A DNA stretch of 64,000 bases from CBDBKL01 sp965206675 (GCA_965206675.1 CBDBKL010000007.1:124001-188000); one strand, 5' to 3'. Numbered from the stretch's first letter, positions 8,716-17,975 are shown. The notes: a model not told the origin generated them from the letters alone. Made by a program: numbers and translations.

Positions 8716-9939
8716 GTGGTGTTTAAAACTCCAGAAGAACAGTTAGATATTCTGTTAATGGGAACAGAGGATCTCGTTTCTAAAGAAGAGTTGCTTAAGA
8801 AACTAAAAAAATCTTATGAAACTAAGAAACCCATAAGGGTAAAGGCTGGTTTTGACCCATCAAGGTCAGATCTTCACTTAGGTCATACGGTTCTTATAAA
8901 TAAAATGAAGCAATTTCAAGATCTTAATCATACTGTTATATTTTTAATAGGTGATTTTACAGCAATGATTGGTGACCCTACGGGAAGAAATGAAACACGA
9001 CCCTTATTGACAAAAGATGAAGTTATTGAGAATGCAAAAACATATTCTACACAAATTTATAAAATCTTAGATAAAGAGAAAACAGAAATTCGATATAATT
9101 CTGAATGGATGAATGATTTTTCAGGTTCTGATTTAATAGAATTATCAGGGAAATATACTGTGGCTCGAATGATAGAAAGAGATGATTTTTCAAAGCGATT
9201 TAAAAAAGGCCAATCTATTTCAATTCACGAATTTATGTACCCTCTTGTTCAGGGTTATGACTCTGTCAGTTTAAAAGCTGATATTGAATTAGGAGGGACA
9301 GATCAGAAATTTAATCTTCTTGTTGGTAGGGATATTCAAAAGTCGTATGGAATGGAGTCTCAATGCATTTTGACTCTTCCCATTCTTGAAGGACTTGATG
9401 GTGTTCGAAAAATGTCAAAAAGCTTAGACAATTATATTGCTTTAGATGAAAGTCCTCGAAATATGTTTGGAAAGACAATGAAAGTTTCTGATGAATTGAT
9501 GATACGTTATTATGAATTGTTAACAGATATAACCAGTAAAAATTTAGATAACTTAAAATCAGATCTTGCATCTGGGAAAAAACATCCTAGAGATGCTAAG
9601 GTTGAACTTGCAAAGTTTATTGTTGGTCGGTTTCATGGAAAGGCCGCCGCGGACAATGCAGAGAGAGAGTTTTCTGAAATTTTCGTCAATAAAGGTTTGC
9701 CAGATCAAATGCCTGAGTTTTTAAGAGAATCTGAAAAAGATTTATGGGTTTGTCATTTGTTACAACAATCTGAACTTGTAAAATCAACTAGCGAAGCTCG
9801 GAGATTAATCAAAGGTGGAGCTGTACAGATAAATGGTAATAAAATTGAAGATGAGGCATTGAAGATGAATCTTAAATCAGGGCAAGAATTTGTTTTAAAA
9901 GCAGGAAAGAAAAAATTTGCTAAGGTTGTTGTTAAATGA
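8716..9939 (+). CDS. tyrS: Tyrosyl-tRNA synthetase
   Basis: Class Ic aminoacyl-tRNA synthetase that charges tRNA-Tyr. The 407-residue protein has the HIGH-type motif HLGH near residue 54, KMSKS near 231 (VRKMSKSLDN) and a C-terminal S4-like RNA-binding domain (about 345-400). This is the TyrZ-like long-linker form (AGFDPSRSDLHLGHTV). Two adjacent GTG codons, 8716 and 8719, could start it. Its last codons overlap the start of the ferredoxin gene by 4 bp. Confidence 0.95.
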   Translation: MVFKTPEEQLDILLMGTEDLVSKEELLKKLKKSYETKKPIRVKAGFDPSRSDLHLGHTVLINKMKQFQDLNHTVIFLIGDFTAMIGDPTGRNETRPLLTKDEVIENAKTYSTQIYKILDKEKTEIRYNSEWMNDFSGSDLIELSGKYTVARMIERDDFSKRFKKGQSISIHEFMYPLVQGYDSVSLKADIELGGTDQKFNLLVGRDIQKSYGMESQCILTLPILEGLDGVRKMSKSLDNYIALDESPRNMFGKTMKVSDELMIRYYELLTDITSKNLDNLKSDLASGKKHPRDAKVELAKFIVGRFHGKAAADNAEREFSEIFVNKGLPDQMPEFLRESEKDLWVCHLLQQSELVKSTSEARRLIKGGAVQINGNKIEDEALKMNLKSGQEFVLKAGKKKFAKVVVK

Positions 9940-10433
9940 AAAAGTTTAAACTCAAATTTTTCCCTATTAATAAAGAAGTAGAAATTCGTCCGACAGAATC
10001 TGTCTTGAAGGTTGCTCAGAATAACGATATTCACATTAAATCAGTGTGTAAAGGTGTTCCATCTTGTTCTGAATGTCGTGTTCAGATAAAAGAAGGAGAA
10101 TATAACCTTATTCCACCAAATGAAAAAGAACTCAGTTTAATTGGTACAGCTCATTTTGTTGATCAAAGCCGTCTATCTTGTCAGTTATATTGTTTTGGAG
10201 ATGTGACCATTGATTTAACGGAACAAATAGAAAAAGAAAGTAGGCAGGTGACTTCAAAACGCCCTCAAGGAAGTAAAGGTGAGTTTAAAGAAGAGGAGTC
10301 AAATGCTATTATGGGAACAATGATTTTTGAAGAGAATTCGCCGGCTTTGGAGGAACAAAAAAGTTCTAAAAAATTTGTGAAGGAAAAATCTCGTAAAAAG
10401 GGTTGGAGAGGACGTCGTGATTTTAATGAATGA
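9936..10433 (+). CDS. 2Fe-2S ferredoxin-like protein with charged C-terminal extension
   Basis: Plant-type ferredoxin fold of about 90 residues. The cluster ligands read C-x5-C-x2-C (CKGVPSCSEC) with a later cysteine in RLSCQL, as in vertebrate/plant-type ferredoxins. The remaining 75 residues are low-complexity and highly charged, ending in KKGWRGRRDFNE, and could bind nucleic acid or a partner. It overlaps tyrS by ATGA, and its 3' end faces an IscA-type Fe-S assembly gene 5 bp away. The electron partner is unknown. Confidence 0.8.
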   Translation: MKKFKLKFFPINKEVEIRPTESVLKVAQNNDIHIKSVCKGVPSCSECRVQIKEGEYNLIPPNEKELSLIGTAHFVDQSRLSCQLYCFGDVTIDLTEQIEKESRQVTSKRPQGSKGEFKEEESNAIMGTMIFEENSPALEEQKSSKKFVKEKSRKKGWRGRRDFNE

Positions 10434-10438
10434 TTTTT

Positions 10439-10759
10439 TTAAACAGCAAAGGAAGATCCACAGCCGCAGGAATTTTTTGCGTTTGGGTTTTCAAAAGTGA
10501 AGCCTTTTCCATTTAACCCTCCAGAAAAATCTAATCGTGTTCCTAAGAGGTGAAGGTAACTCTTAGGGTCGATAACAATTGAGATGCCATGATCTTTAAA
10601 GATTTTGTCAGTTTCGTTTTTCTGGGTTGAGAATTCCATTTTATAAGATAAACCAGAGCATCCTCCGCCTATAACTTTTATGCGTAGATGAGCTTCTGGT
10701 TTTTCTGTAGATTTCAGCTTTTGAATTTGTTCGGCTGCATTTTTTGATATCTGTATCAT
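10439..10759 (-). CDS. Iron-sulfur cluster assembly/insertion protein (IscA/ErpA family)
   Basis: A-type carrier that receives Fe-S clusters and delivers them to apoproteins. The 106-residue protein has the three conserved cysteines: one in GGGCSGLSYKM near residue 34 and two in SCGCGSSF at the C-terminus. This places it in the HesB/IscA/ErpA family, but the subtype cannot be told from sequence alone. It is convergent with the ferredoxin gene, a fitting functional neighbour. Confidence 0.9.
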   Translation of the reverse strand: MIQISKNAAEQIQKLKSTEKPEAHLRIKVIGGGCSGLSYKMEFSTQKNETDKIFKDHGISIVIDPKSYLHLLGTRLDFSGGLNGKGFTFENPNAKNSCGCGSSFAV

Positions 10760-10937
10760 TCCTCTAGATTATCATACTTAACCTGCTTTTACGAAGGCAC
10801 TTGTTCAAAGCTCAAAAACATCAATGAATACAAATAGATAGATTGTTTTTAGAGAAGTTAGCAATGACACCAGTGCTCAAATCTATTTTTTACAGACAAA
10901 TCAGTGTGGTGACAATATATTGATAAGGGGGGAGAGC

Positions 10938-11465
10938 GTGCCTAAGGCTAAGAAAACATCAAAGAAAGCAAAGTCTTCGTCTCATCAAAAAGTAAAAGGT
11001 TCTTCGAGCCATAAGAACCTGCTTTTTCAAAAAGTAGCTATATTTGTAGATGCAGAGAACATTGAATTATCTGGTTTGAAATATCATGAAGGACGAACAG
11101 ACTATAATATGATTTTAGATCGTATTGGTGATCGTGAAATCACTCGTATTTTATATTACAAACCTGCTTATAAAGAAATTTCTCAGAGCTTTGCAAAATA
11201 CTGGGCGAGCTTAGGGGGGGAAATTAAAAGACCTCAAAAAAATGCAGATAGTTTTTTAATCATAGATGCTGTGACTCTTGCAGATAAAATTGATGTGGCT
11301 ATAATTCTTGCCGGGGATAAAGACTTTTTACCTCTACTTTGGTATTTAAAATCACGAGGGTGTCGTTGTGAAATTTGGTCATGGCCGGAGTCCACTTCTC
11401 CTGAGGTAAAAGAGGCAGCCGATTTGTATTTTCCGTTGACAAAAAATTATGTCATTACGGATTAG
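10938..11465 (+). CDS. NYN domain protein (LabA/DUF88-like, putative RNase)
   Basis: PIN-like NYN fold expected to cleave RNA. After a lysine- and serine-rich N-terminus (about 30 residues) the domain shows AIFVDAENIE near residue 43, VDAIT-like VAIILAGDKDF near 130 and IWSWPES. These are the acidic positions of the NYN active site (D in VDAEN, D in GDKDF). The start is the GTG at 10938, preceded by GGGGGGAGAG; the upstream in-frame TTG at 10920 is unlikely. It is transcribed alone, and its RNA target is unknown. A run of seven G lies inside the gene near 11213. Confidence 0.8.
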   Translation: MPKAKKTSKKAKSSSHQKVKGSSSHKNLLFQKVAIFVDAENIELSGLKYHEGRTDYNMILDRIGDREITRILYYKPAYKEISQSFAKYWASLGGEIKRPQKNADSFLIIDAVTLADKIDVAIILAGDKDFLPLLWYLKSRGCRCEIWSWPESTSPEVKEAADLYFPLTKNYVITD

Positions 11466-11588
11466 GAGTTGGTTACGTTTCAATGTTTCTTATTTATGAG
11501 AAAAGTTTTCTCTTTCTGCTTACTAGTCAAATTATATTAAAATGTAAACAGCCCCTCAGAGTTTTGGTAGTGCTTTTGATGGTTGGGC

Positions 11589-12218
11589 TTAATGACTTTT
11601 TGTATTTTTCTTTGATATATCGCAATAGGATGATGAAGTTAGAGGTTTAAGAGATAAAAGATGTTTCTGTTGTTCTTTTATCCCAATAGATAAGAGAAGG
11701 CCACCTAGGACTGAAAAAACAAGAAGGGCTTGTATAAGGAGAAAGAGTCTTCCAGTTTGTTTCCAAAATCGTCCAGGAAGATGTTTTGCTTCTCCTATAA
11801 CAACTGTTTCTGAGATAAGATCGTGCCATCCTCTACGATCTTGCCGAAAGAGTATGGGAGTTAGACCTAGTCCAATAAGAACAAAACTAATCCAAAACAT
11901 TAAAATGCGTAGGCTGATTTGTAAGGGGTTGGGAATATCATTTAATTGTGGTGAATAAATTCTAACACCAAAGAAATATTTGCCTGGTGTATAACCAAGG
12001 AAACTCGTCCAAAAACCTTCCCAAGTCCAGAGCAGTACAATCCAGTATAGGATTAAACTTTTTAGATAAAATGAAGTGTTTAATAGAGCGAAAGTTGATC
12101 CTATGAGGGTGCCAGTTATAGAAATATCAAGAAGAAAAGCGAGTATACGATCTCTTGGGTGGGCGATTTTCCAATGATCGAAAGCCCGTTGATTATAAGA
12201 TCTTTGTTGTTCTGACAT
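11589..12218 (-). CDS. RDD family membrane protein
   Basis: Inner-membrane protein of 209 residues with four likely membrane helices. It has the RDD pattern: an arginine and aspartates before helix 1 (PRDRILAFLLDIS), TPGKYFFGVRI between helices, and DRRGWHDLISETVVI near residue 128. The function of RDD proteins is mostly unknown; some take part in transport or ion exchange. A second RDD protein is at 22830. The last 20 residues are polar and do not look like a helix. Confidence 0.8.
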   Translation of the reverse strand: MSEQQRSYNQRAFDHWKIAHPRDRILAFLLDISITGTLIGSTFALLNTSFYLKSLILYWIVLLWTWEGFWTSFLGYTPGKYFFGVRIYSPQLNDIPNPLQISLRILMFWISFVLIGLGLTPILFRQDRRGWHDLISETVVIGEAKHLPGRFWKQTGRLFLLIQALLVFSVLGGLLLSIGIKEQQKHLLSLKPLTSSSYCDISKKNTKSH

Positions 12219-12358
12219 AGTAAAAGTATTATCGGAGTTTTAAAGGGAGGACTGTATGGTAGTTATAAATGGTATAGAATTTTCTACAAATTTAATCTTT
12301 GTCTTGAGCATGTATCTAAAAAGTTACTTGAAGTCAGGGAAGATCAAAAACTTTAAAA

Positions 12359-12435
12359 TGGTGCGCCGGGGAAGATTCGAACTCCCAACCCCCAGATCCG
12401 AAGTCTGGTGCTCTATCCAGTTGAGCTACCGGCGC
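12359..12435 (-). tRNA. tRNA-Arg (anticodon UCG)
   Basis: 77 nt on the minus strand that fold as a full cloverleaf. The acceptor stem GCGCCGG pairs with CCGGCGC; discriminator A and an encoded CCA follow. The D arm contains AGCTCAACTGGATAGAGC. The anticodon stem CCAGA/TCTGG encloses the loop CTTCGGA, giving anticodon UCG, which reads CGN arginine codons. The T arm contains GGTTCGAATC-type sequence (GAGTTCGAATC). No other tRNA was recognised. Confidence 0.95.
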
Positions 12436-12560
12436 CTTTTTTCTAAAGATCATAAATAGGTTATCCTAAGCATTTAGTCGACATTTTCATTATTTTCGAC
12501 ACGAAGTATCTTATTTCTATAAGAACTGTCTTTTTAAAAAGGATGGTTTTTTAGAATAAT

Positions 12561-13766
12561 TTATTTTTTTCGTTTAGATTTTTTTCTTTTTTTCTGAGGT
12601 ATAGTTTGGCTTGTTATTTGAATAAATCCAGATTTACCGTTTAGTTTAACAGCAGCTAGGCCTTCGCTAAAGTGAAAGGCTTCATCAAAAGTTGGTGATA
12701 TAACATATTGTCCTTCTTTATTGATAGCTCCCCATTTGTTGTCTTTTTTAACAACAGCAAATCCTTCGCCAAAATAAAAAGCTTCTTCAAATTGAGCAGG
12801 GATAACGAATTCCCCTTTTTTATTAATAGCTCCCCATTTTCCTTCTTTCTTCACAGAAGAGACTTCTTCATGGAAATAAGAGGCGTCTTCAAATTTTATT
12901 GGAATAACAATCTTACCCTTTATATCTACAAATCCTGCCTTTCCTTTCTTTTTAACAACAGCAAATCCTGAATAAAAATTAAAAGCTTCATCAAAATTTG
13001 CAGGGATAGCAAATTTTCCCTCTTTATTGATAAATCCATATTTTTTGTTCTTTGAAGCAGCAGCTAGGCCTTCACGAAATTCTAAAGTTGTATCAAACAT
13101 TAATGGGATAACAAAATTTCCTTCTTTATTGATAAAACCCCACCTTCCAGCATTTTTAACAGCCGCCAGTTCTTCATAAAAAATAGAGGCTTTTTCAAAT
13201 TGAGCGGGAATAACAAATTTTCCTTTTTTATTAATATATCCTGATTTATCGTCGACAGTAGCTACAGCTAAATTATCAGTTAAAAAATCTAACCTTCTAT
13301 CAAATTTTGGTTTGATAACAAATTTCCCTTTTTTATTGATAGAACCCCATTTTTCGCCTAACCTCACACTAGAAAGTTTCTCAAAAAAACCAAAAACTTC
13401 TTCGAATTTTGGTTTGATAACAAATTTTCCTTTTTTATTGATAAAACCCCATTTTCCATCTTTTTGAACTGCTGCTAATTTTTCATGAAAATCCAAAACT
13501 CTATCAAATTTTGGTTTGATAACAAATTTTCCTTTTTTATTGATAAAACCCCATTTTCCATCTTTTTGGGCTGCGGCTAAACTTTCATAGAAACTATAAG
13601 CATTTTCAAATTTTGGATCTAAAACAAATTTATAGGAACATTGGTATTGAATTCCACATTTTTGATAATCTATTTTTTTGCTATCTGCTTGTCCATTATG
13701 AAAAGGAAAAAATAGAAACACAGAGAAAAGAAGATACATCAATTGAGGTGTTTTAAAAAATCTCAT
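12561..13766 (-). CDS. WG-repeat protein, probably exported
   Basis: A 401-residue protein built almost wholly of about ten WG repeats of 34 residues, each like KWGFINKKGKFVIKPKF followed by a DF-x4-LAAV segment. A hydrophobic N-terminus ending near NGQA looks like a signal peptide, so export is likely. The tail is very basic (QKKRKKSKRKK). The first three repeats are nearly identical in DNA (13400-13580), which would allow recombination to change repeat number. No clear ribosome binding site precedes the ATG. The function is unknown; WG proteins are thought to be binding scaffolds. Confidence 0.85.
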   Translation of the reverse strand: MRFFKTPQLMYLLFSVFLFFPFHNGQADSKKIDYQKCGIQYQCSYKFVLDPKFENAYSFYESLAAAQKDGKWGFINKKGKFVIKPKFDRVLDFHEKLAAVQKDGKWGFINKKGKFVIKPKFEEVFGFFEKLSSVRLGEKWGSINKKGKFVIKPKFDRRLDFLTDNLAVATVDDKSGYINKKGKFVIPAQFEKASIFYEELAAVKNAGRWGFINKEGNFVIPLMFDTTLEFREGLAAASKNKKYGFINKEGKFAIPANFDEAFNFYSGFAVVKKKGKAGFVDIKGKIVIPIKFEDASYFHEEVSSVKKEGKWGAINKKGEFVIPAQFEEAFYFGEGFAVVKKDNKWGAINKEGQYVISPTFDEAFHFSEGLAAVKLNGKSGFIQITSQTIPQKKRKKSKRKK

Positions 13767-13873
13767 GAATATAATATTATCACAAGTTTCTTATTTTGTT
13801 TCCTATTTTCTAGAGATAATCAAATAAAAACGAATGTGTTTAAAGTTATGTTTCATTTTGAGAAAAAGAGTTA

Positions 13874-13994
13874 GGACTGTTGAAAAGGTAATCATCTACT
13901 TCGTTGCAATCACTCAAACACTCACTCCGACGTAGGAAAAACTCCGCCTCCGTTCGGTTTGTACGCCTCGTATCTGACACCTTTTCAACAGTCC
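13874..13994 (+). repeat. Palindromic intergenic repeat, copy 3
   Basis: Best-preserved copy: GGACTGTTGAAAAGGTA at the left and CACCTTTTCAACAGTCC at the right, which are near-perfect complements. The centre has CATCTACTTCGTTGCAATCA, CCGACGTAGGAAAAACTCCG and CGTTCGGTTTGTACGCCTCG. It is 121 bp long. Confidence 0.88.
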
Positions 13995-14007
13995 TCCTAA
14001 TACGAAT

Positions 14008-14125
14008 CAAGAAAGTGTCATCAACTTGACTATAATCACTTAAATCTTATTTCGACGTAGGAAAAACTACGCCTCCGTTCGGTTTGAGCTTGAACGCCTC
14101 GTATCTGATACCTTTTCCACAGTCC
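14008..14125 (+). repeat. Palindromic intergenic repeat, copy 4 (left end degraded)
   Basis: Starts about 14 bp after copy 3 in the same orientation. The left third is degraded (TCATCAACTTGACTATAATC replaces CATCTACTTCGTTGCAATC), but the right two-thirds are intact and end ATACCTTTTCCACAGTCC. It has an 8-bp GAGCTTGA insertion before CGCCTCG; copy 5 has a similar one. Confidence 0.8.
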
Positions 14126-14475
14126 TATTTGAGTATTTTGCATATCGTCAATACCATCTCCCTAATATATGCTTAAAAAATAAACTTATAAAAACCTCAT
14201 GTAAATTCCTCTCACTCTGTACTTCGTATGGGATGAAAATCTTATTTTTCTGAAGAATGGACTAAATCAGATTCAGTTTAAAAACACAGATTTATTATTG
14301 AAATGTATTTTCAATAGAGTAAAGAGTGATTTGTTTGACGAACAAGTAAGTCAAGTTGACACATAAGGATATACTAAAACTTAGTATGGATTTTCGCTTG
14401 AAAAGAGACTACGCTAATTGGTTATTAACCCATGTTTTAAAAGGAAATAATAAAAAGAATTGTGAGGGAAATTTT

Positions 14476-15522
14476 ATGGAAAAATCTAGACTTTTTAAAG
14501 GTATGGAAAAAAACAAGATGGATGTCAGGAAAAGATGTTCTATGTTATTTGCTCTTTCTCTAATTTTATGGTCTCCGTTCCTCTATGCAAAAAAAGAATT
14601 TGTAACTATAGGCACAGGGGGTGTGACAGGTATATATTACCCTACAGGTGGAGCTATTGCTAAACTTGTTAATGAAAAAAGGGACGTTTATAATGTCAGA
14701 GCTAGCGTTGAATCAACAGGTGGATCTGTCTTTAATGTCAATGCATTACTATCAGGTGATATAGAATTTGGTGTTGTTCAATCTGATACACAGTATAGGG
14801 CCTTAAATGGGTTAAAAGAGTGGGAAAAAGAGGGTCCTCAGAAAACTTTAAGATCTGTTTTTAGTATTCATGCGGAAGCCGTAACCTTAGTAGCTTCTGA
14901 GAAATCTAAGATTAAGAAATTAAAAGATGTTAAGGGAAAAGTCGTCAATATTGGCAATCATGGGAGTGGTCACAGAAATAATGCTTTAGATATTTTTTCA
15001 ATTATAGGATTGGATTGGCAAAAATACTTCAAGGCGGAATCACTAAAGGCGGCAGAAGCTCCAAAGATGTTACAAGATGGTCGTATAGATGCTTTTTTCT
15101 ATACAGTTGGGCATCCTAGTGGTGCTATTACGGAAGCAACTTCTGGTCGGCAAAAGGTTAGATTTATTCCTATAAAGAAAAAAGTAAAAGCTCTATTGAA
15201 AAAATACCCTTACTATGCAAAGACAAAGATCCCTAAAAATACTTACCCTATGGCGGTTAATGGAAATAAGGATATTCCTACTATTGGTGTTAAAGCGACA
15301 CTTCTTACATCTTCTAATGTTTCAGATAAAGTTGTTTATGCTGTAACAAAACAGGTGTTTGAAAACTTAGATAAGTTTAAAAAACTTCATCCGGCATTTA
15401 GTCAATTGACTAAGGAAGGTATGTTGAAGGGATTATCAGCTCCACTTCATTCAGGGGCAGTGAGATATTATAAGGAATCTAAACTTATTAAGAAGGTCAA
15501 AAAATCACTTCTTAAAAAATAG
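14476..15522 (+). CDS. TAXI family TRAP transporter solute-binding protein
   Basis: Periplasmic binding subunit of a TRAP-type secondary transporter. The 348-residue protein has a cleavable signal ending near LYAKK (about residue 36), then the TAXI fold opening VTIGTGGVTGIYYPTGGAIA. SVFNVNALLSGDIEFGVVQSD-type sequence near residue 100 and a later GRIDAFFYTVGHPSG near 205 are also typical. The ATG at 14476 is chosen because GAGGGA lies seven bases before it; another ATG at 14503 also gives a good signal. The fused permease follows 164 bp later with a MITE between. The substrate is unknown; glutamate or C4-dicarboxylates are possible from the family. Confidence 0.92.
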   Translation: MEKSRLFKGMEKNKMDVRKRCSMLFALSLILWSPFLYAKKEFVTIGTGGVTGIYYPTGGAIAKLVNEKRDVYNVRASVESTGGSVFNVNALLSGDIEFGVVQSDTQYRALNGLKEWEKEGPQKTLRSVFSIHAEAVTLVASEKSKIKKLKDVKGKVVNIGNHGSGHRNNALDIFSIIGLDWQKYFKAESLKAAEAPKMLQDGRIDAFFYTVGHPSGAITEATSGRQKVRFIPIKKKVKALLKKYPYYAKTKIPKNTYPMAVNGNKDIPTIGVKATLLTSSNVSDKVVYAVTKQVFENLDKFKKLHPAFSQLTKEGMLKGLSAPLHSGAVRYYKESKLIKKVKKSLLKK

Positions 15523-15583
15523 GAATGCTGGGAAAGTACTAAAGGAGGGGCTACAATGTTTCATTCTCCTATGATAGAGCTTA

Positions 15584-15660
15584 GAGCCTATCCCAAAACT
15601 AACTTCGTGATGAAAACGAGCGCAATTGTAGCCGTTTGTGGTTGGTTTTGGGATAGGCTC
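15584..15660. mobile_element. 77-bp MITE with 20-bp terminal inverted repeats
   Basis: Ends GAGCCTATCCCAAAACTAAC (15584-15603) and GTTGGTTTTGGGATAGGCTC (15641-15660) are complementary at 19 of 20 positions. The element is flanked on both sides by TTA (15581-15583 and 15661-15663), a likely target-site duplication. It has no coding capacity. The GAGCCTATCCC-type end resembles insertion sequences of the IS5 group, which would have to supply transposase in trans. It lies between the two TRAP transporter genes and would form a strong hairpin in their shared transcript. Confidence 0.8.
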
Positions 15661-15686
15661 TTAATCGTTGTGTATGAGATGAAAGG

Positions 15687-17738
15687 ATGAGCTCCTTATC
15701 TTCAGAAGAAATCATAACTCCTGGTTCTGAATGTGGATCAAGAAAACTACTTGGATTTTCTGCAGGTCTTGTTTCTGTTGTAGCAGCTCTTTGGTCTCTC
15801 TTTCAATTAGCTCTTCCCAAGGTTTTATTATTAAACTCAGAAATCGTACGTTGTATTCATCTTTCTTTTGCAATCGCTCTTGTCTATTTTTGTTTTCCTG
15901 TAATAAAAAAAACTTCTTGGAGAGAACAAATTTATAAAAAAGGGGGTAAATTCGGATCGCTTTTTATTCGCCGATCAGGAATACCTTTTTTTGATTATAT
16001 TTTTGCTATTATTTCTGCAGGAGCTGCTCTCTATTTGGCTTTTGATTATGAAGGTATTGGAGCTCGAGCTGGAGCACCAATTTTAAGAGATATGATAGTT
16101 GGCTCCATTTTAATATTATTTTTGCTAGAGGGAGCAAGAAGATCTTTAGGACCTGCTTTGGCAGTTATAGCTTCTATTTTTATAGCCTACAGTTTTTTTA
16201 GCGAAAATATGCCAGATATTATAGCTTTTAAAAATGCCTCTCTTTCTAAAGTTGTGGGTAAATTAGCTCTTGGAGGAGAGGGTATTTTTGGTGTGCCATT
16301 AGATGTCTCGGCACAGACTGTATTTTTGTTTGTTCTCTTTGGAGCTATGTTAGACAGATCTGGTGGCGGGCAGTATTTTATCCAATTGGCTTTTAGTTTG
16401 TTAGGGCGGTTTCGTGGGGGGCCGGCAAAAGCAGCTGTTTTAGCGAGTGGATTAACAGGAATGGTGTCGGGTTCTAGCATTGCCAATACAGTGACAACAG
16501 GTACTTTTACCATTCCATTGATGAAGCGGACAGGGTTTCCGGGTTTTAAGGCGGCAGCTGTAGAAGTGGCAGCCAGTACAAATGGTCAGCTTATGCCTCC
16601 TATAATGGGTGCAGCAGCCTTTATTATTGCTGAATACTGTAATTTAACCTATTTCGAAGTGATTAAGGCAGCTTTTGTTCCTGCGGTAGCGAGTTATATT
16701 GCTTTGATTTATGTTGTTCATATTGAAGCGTTAAAGATAAACATTAAGGGTTTATCCAAAGAAGAACTTCCTAAGTTTTGGCCGACATTTTTTTCTGGTA
16801 TACATTACGTTATCCCTCTCTGCTTTCTTATATATCAATTAGTGATTGAAAGAAGATCAGCAATGCTGTCGGCTTATTATGCCATTATATCTCTTGCTGC
16901 TCTTATTATTTTACATCAACTCTGGGATACACATAAAAAAGAAAAAAACTATATAGGGGCTTTTAAAGCTGCTTGTTTTGATATTTGGAATAGCTTGGTA
17001 ATGGGTGGAAAAAATATGATGTCTATTGGAGTTGCGGTTGCCGCAGCAGGGATCATAGTTGGTATTGTGACGTTAGGGTTAGGTGGAGTGATTACAGATC
17101 TAATAGGCTTACTTTCTGCGGGAAATATATTTTTACTTTTAATTATTACAGCTTTCGTCAGTTTACTTTTAGGTATGGGTCTTCCAACAACAGCTAATTA
17201 TATAGTCATGGCTTCTTTAACTGTTCCTGCAATTGTAGAACTCAGTGGAGGTGTAGGTTTAACAGTTCCTTTGATTGCCGCTCATTTATTTTGTTTTTAT
17301 TTTGGAATATTAGCTGATGATACTCCTCCAGTTGGTTTAGCAGCTTATGCAGCAGGAGCTATTGCTAAGGAAAACCCTATTAAAGTGGGGGTTCAGGGAT
17401 TCAGATATGATATGAGAACAGCAATCCTTCCTTTTATGTTTATATTTAATACAAACATTCTCTTAATAGATGTCCATTCCTGGCTAGATGTAGCCATTAT
17501 ATTTTTATCAACAATTGTTGCTATGTTTGCCTTTGTGGGTATTACACAAAATTTCTTAAACCGAAGGAATAGATGGCATGAAATTGTTTTATTGATAATT
17601 TCAGCTATTATTCTCTTTAGAACAGATTATATGAATCAAGTATTTGATCTTGGAACTTGGGGATGGAATGTGTTGGGAATTGCATTATTTATGCTTGTTT
17701 ATTTTTCTCAACTTCTAAAGTGTCCAACAAAAAGTTAG
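15687..17738 (+). CDS. TRAP transporter permease, fused 4TM-12TM subunits
   Basis: Integral inner-membrane permease of a TAXI-type TRAP transporter, which moves organic acids or amino acids with an ion gradient. The 683-residue protein carries both the small (DctQ-like) and large (DctM-like) parts in one chain, as is usual for TAXI systems. The large-subunit signatures are visible: SGSSIANTVTTGTFTIPLMK near residue 258, NGQLMPPIMGAAAF near 297 and LGMGLPTTANYIVMASL near 495. The start is ATG 15687 behind GAAAGG. The partner binding protein is immediately upstream. Confidence 0.92.
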   Translation: MSSLSSEEIITPGSECGSRKLLGFSAGLVSVVAALWSLFQLALPKVLLLNSEIVRCIHLSFAIALVYFCFPVIKKTSWREQIYKKGGKFGSLFIRRSGIPFFDYIFAIISAGAALYLAFDYEGIGARAGAPILRDMIVGSILILFLLEGARRSLGPALAVIASIFIAYSFFSENMPDIIAFKNASLSKVVGKLALGGEGIFGVPLDVSAQTVFLFVLFGAMLDRSGGGQYFIQLAFSLLGRFRGGPAKAAVLASGLTGMVSGSSIANTVTTGTFTIPLMKRTGFPGFKAAAVEVAASTNGQLMPPIMGAAAFIIAEYCNLTYFEVIKAAFVPAVASYIALIYVVHIEALKINIKGLSKEELPKFWPTFFSGIHYVIPLCFLIYQLVIERRSAMLSAYYAIISLAALIILHQLWDTHKKEKNYIGAFKAACFDIWNSLVMGGKNMMSIGVAVAAAGIIVGIVTLGLGGVITDLIGLLSAGNIFLLLIITAFVSLLLGMGLPTTANYIVMASLTVPAIVELSGGVGLTVPLIAAHLFCFYFGILADDTPPVGLAAYAAGAIAKENPIKVGVQGFRYDMRTAILPFMFIFNTNILLIDVHSWLDVAIIFLSTIVAMFAFVGITQNFLNRRNRWHEIVLLIISAIILFRTDYMNQVFDLGTWGWNVLGIALFMLVYFSQLLKCPTKS

Positions 17739-17975
17739 TGTAGATATTTTTAAAGTTTTTCCAATGTTCTTTTTCTATGAAATATTAACTTTGTAACAAA
17801 GTGAAAAAGTCAATATTTCTTTATCTCTTATTTTACATAACCTATTGAAAATAAATAGAAAAATCAATTTATAGAGTTTAAGGCTTTTTGTTTTTACTTT
17901 ATAATTGTAGATGGTTTTAAAAATAGGAAAAGTATGGTAGACGTAGCGTAGGTCTTGATGAGAGGAGAGAGAACA

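Larger units (their letters stand above)
13767..14475. other. Gene-free 709-bp region between divergent WG and TAXI genes
   Basis: No supported gene. It holds two neighbouring copies of the palindromic repeat (13874-13994 and 14008-14125), then about 350 bp of AT-rich DNA that must include the promoter of the TAXI-TRAP operon. An open frame running in from 14356 to the TAXI start has no ribosome binding site and is judged upstream leader. Confidence 0.7.

Noticed and set aside
12256..12459. Open frame of 67 codons on the plus strand
   Set aside because: It runs across the complete tRNA-Arg gene on the other strand and its C-terminal sequence is the tRNA read as protein.
14356..14475. N-terminal extension of the TAXI binding protein
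   Set aside because: No ribosome binding site upstream; the ATG at 14476 has one and gives a proper signal peptide.
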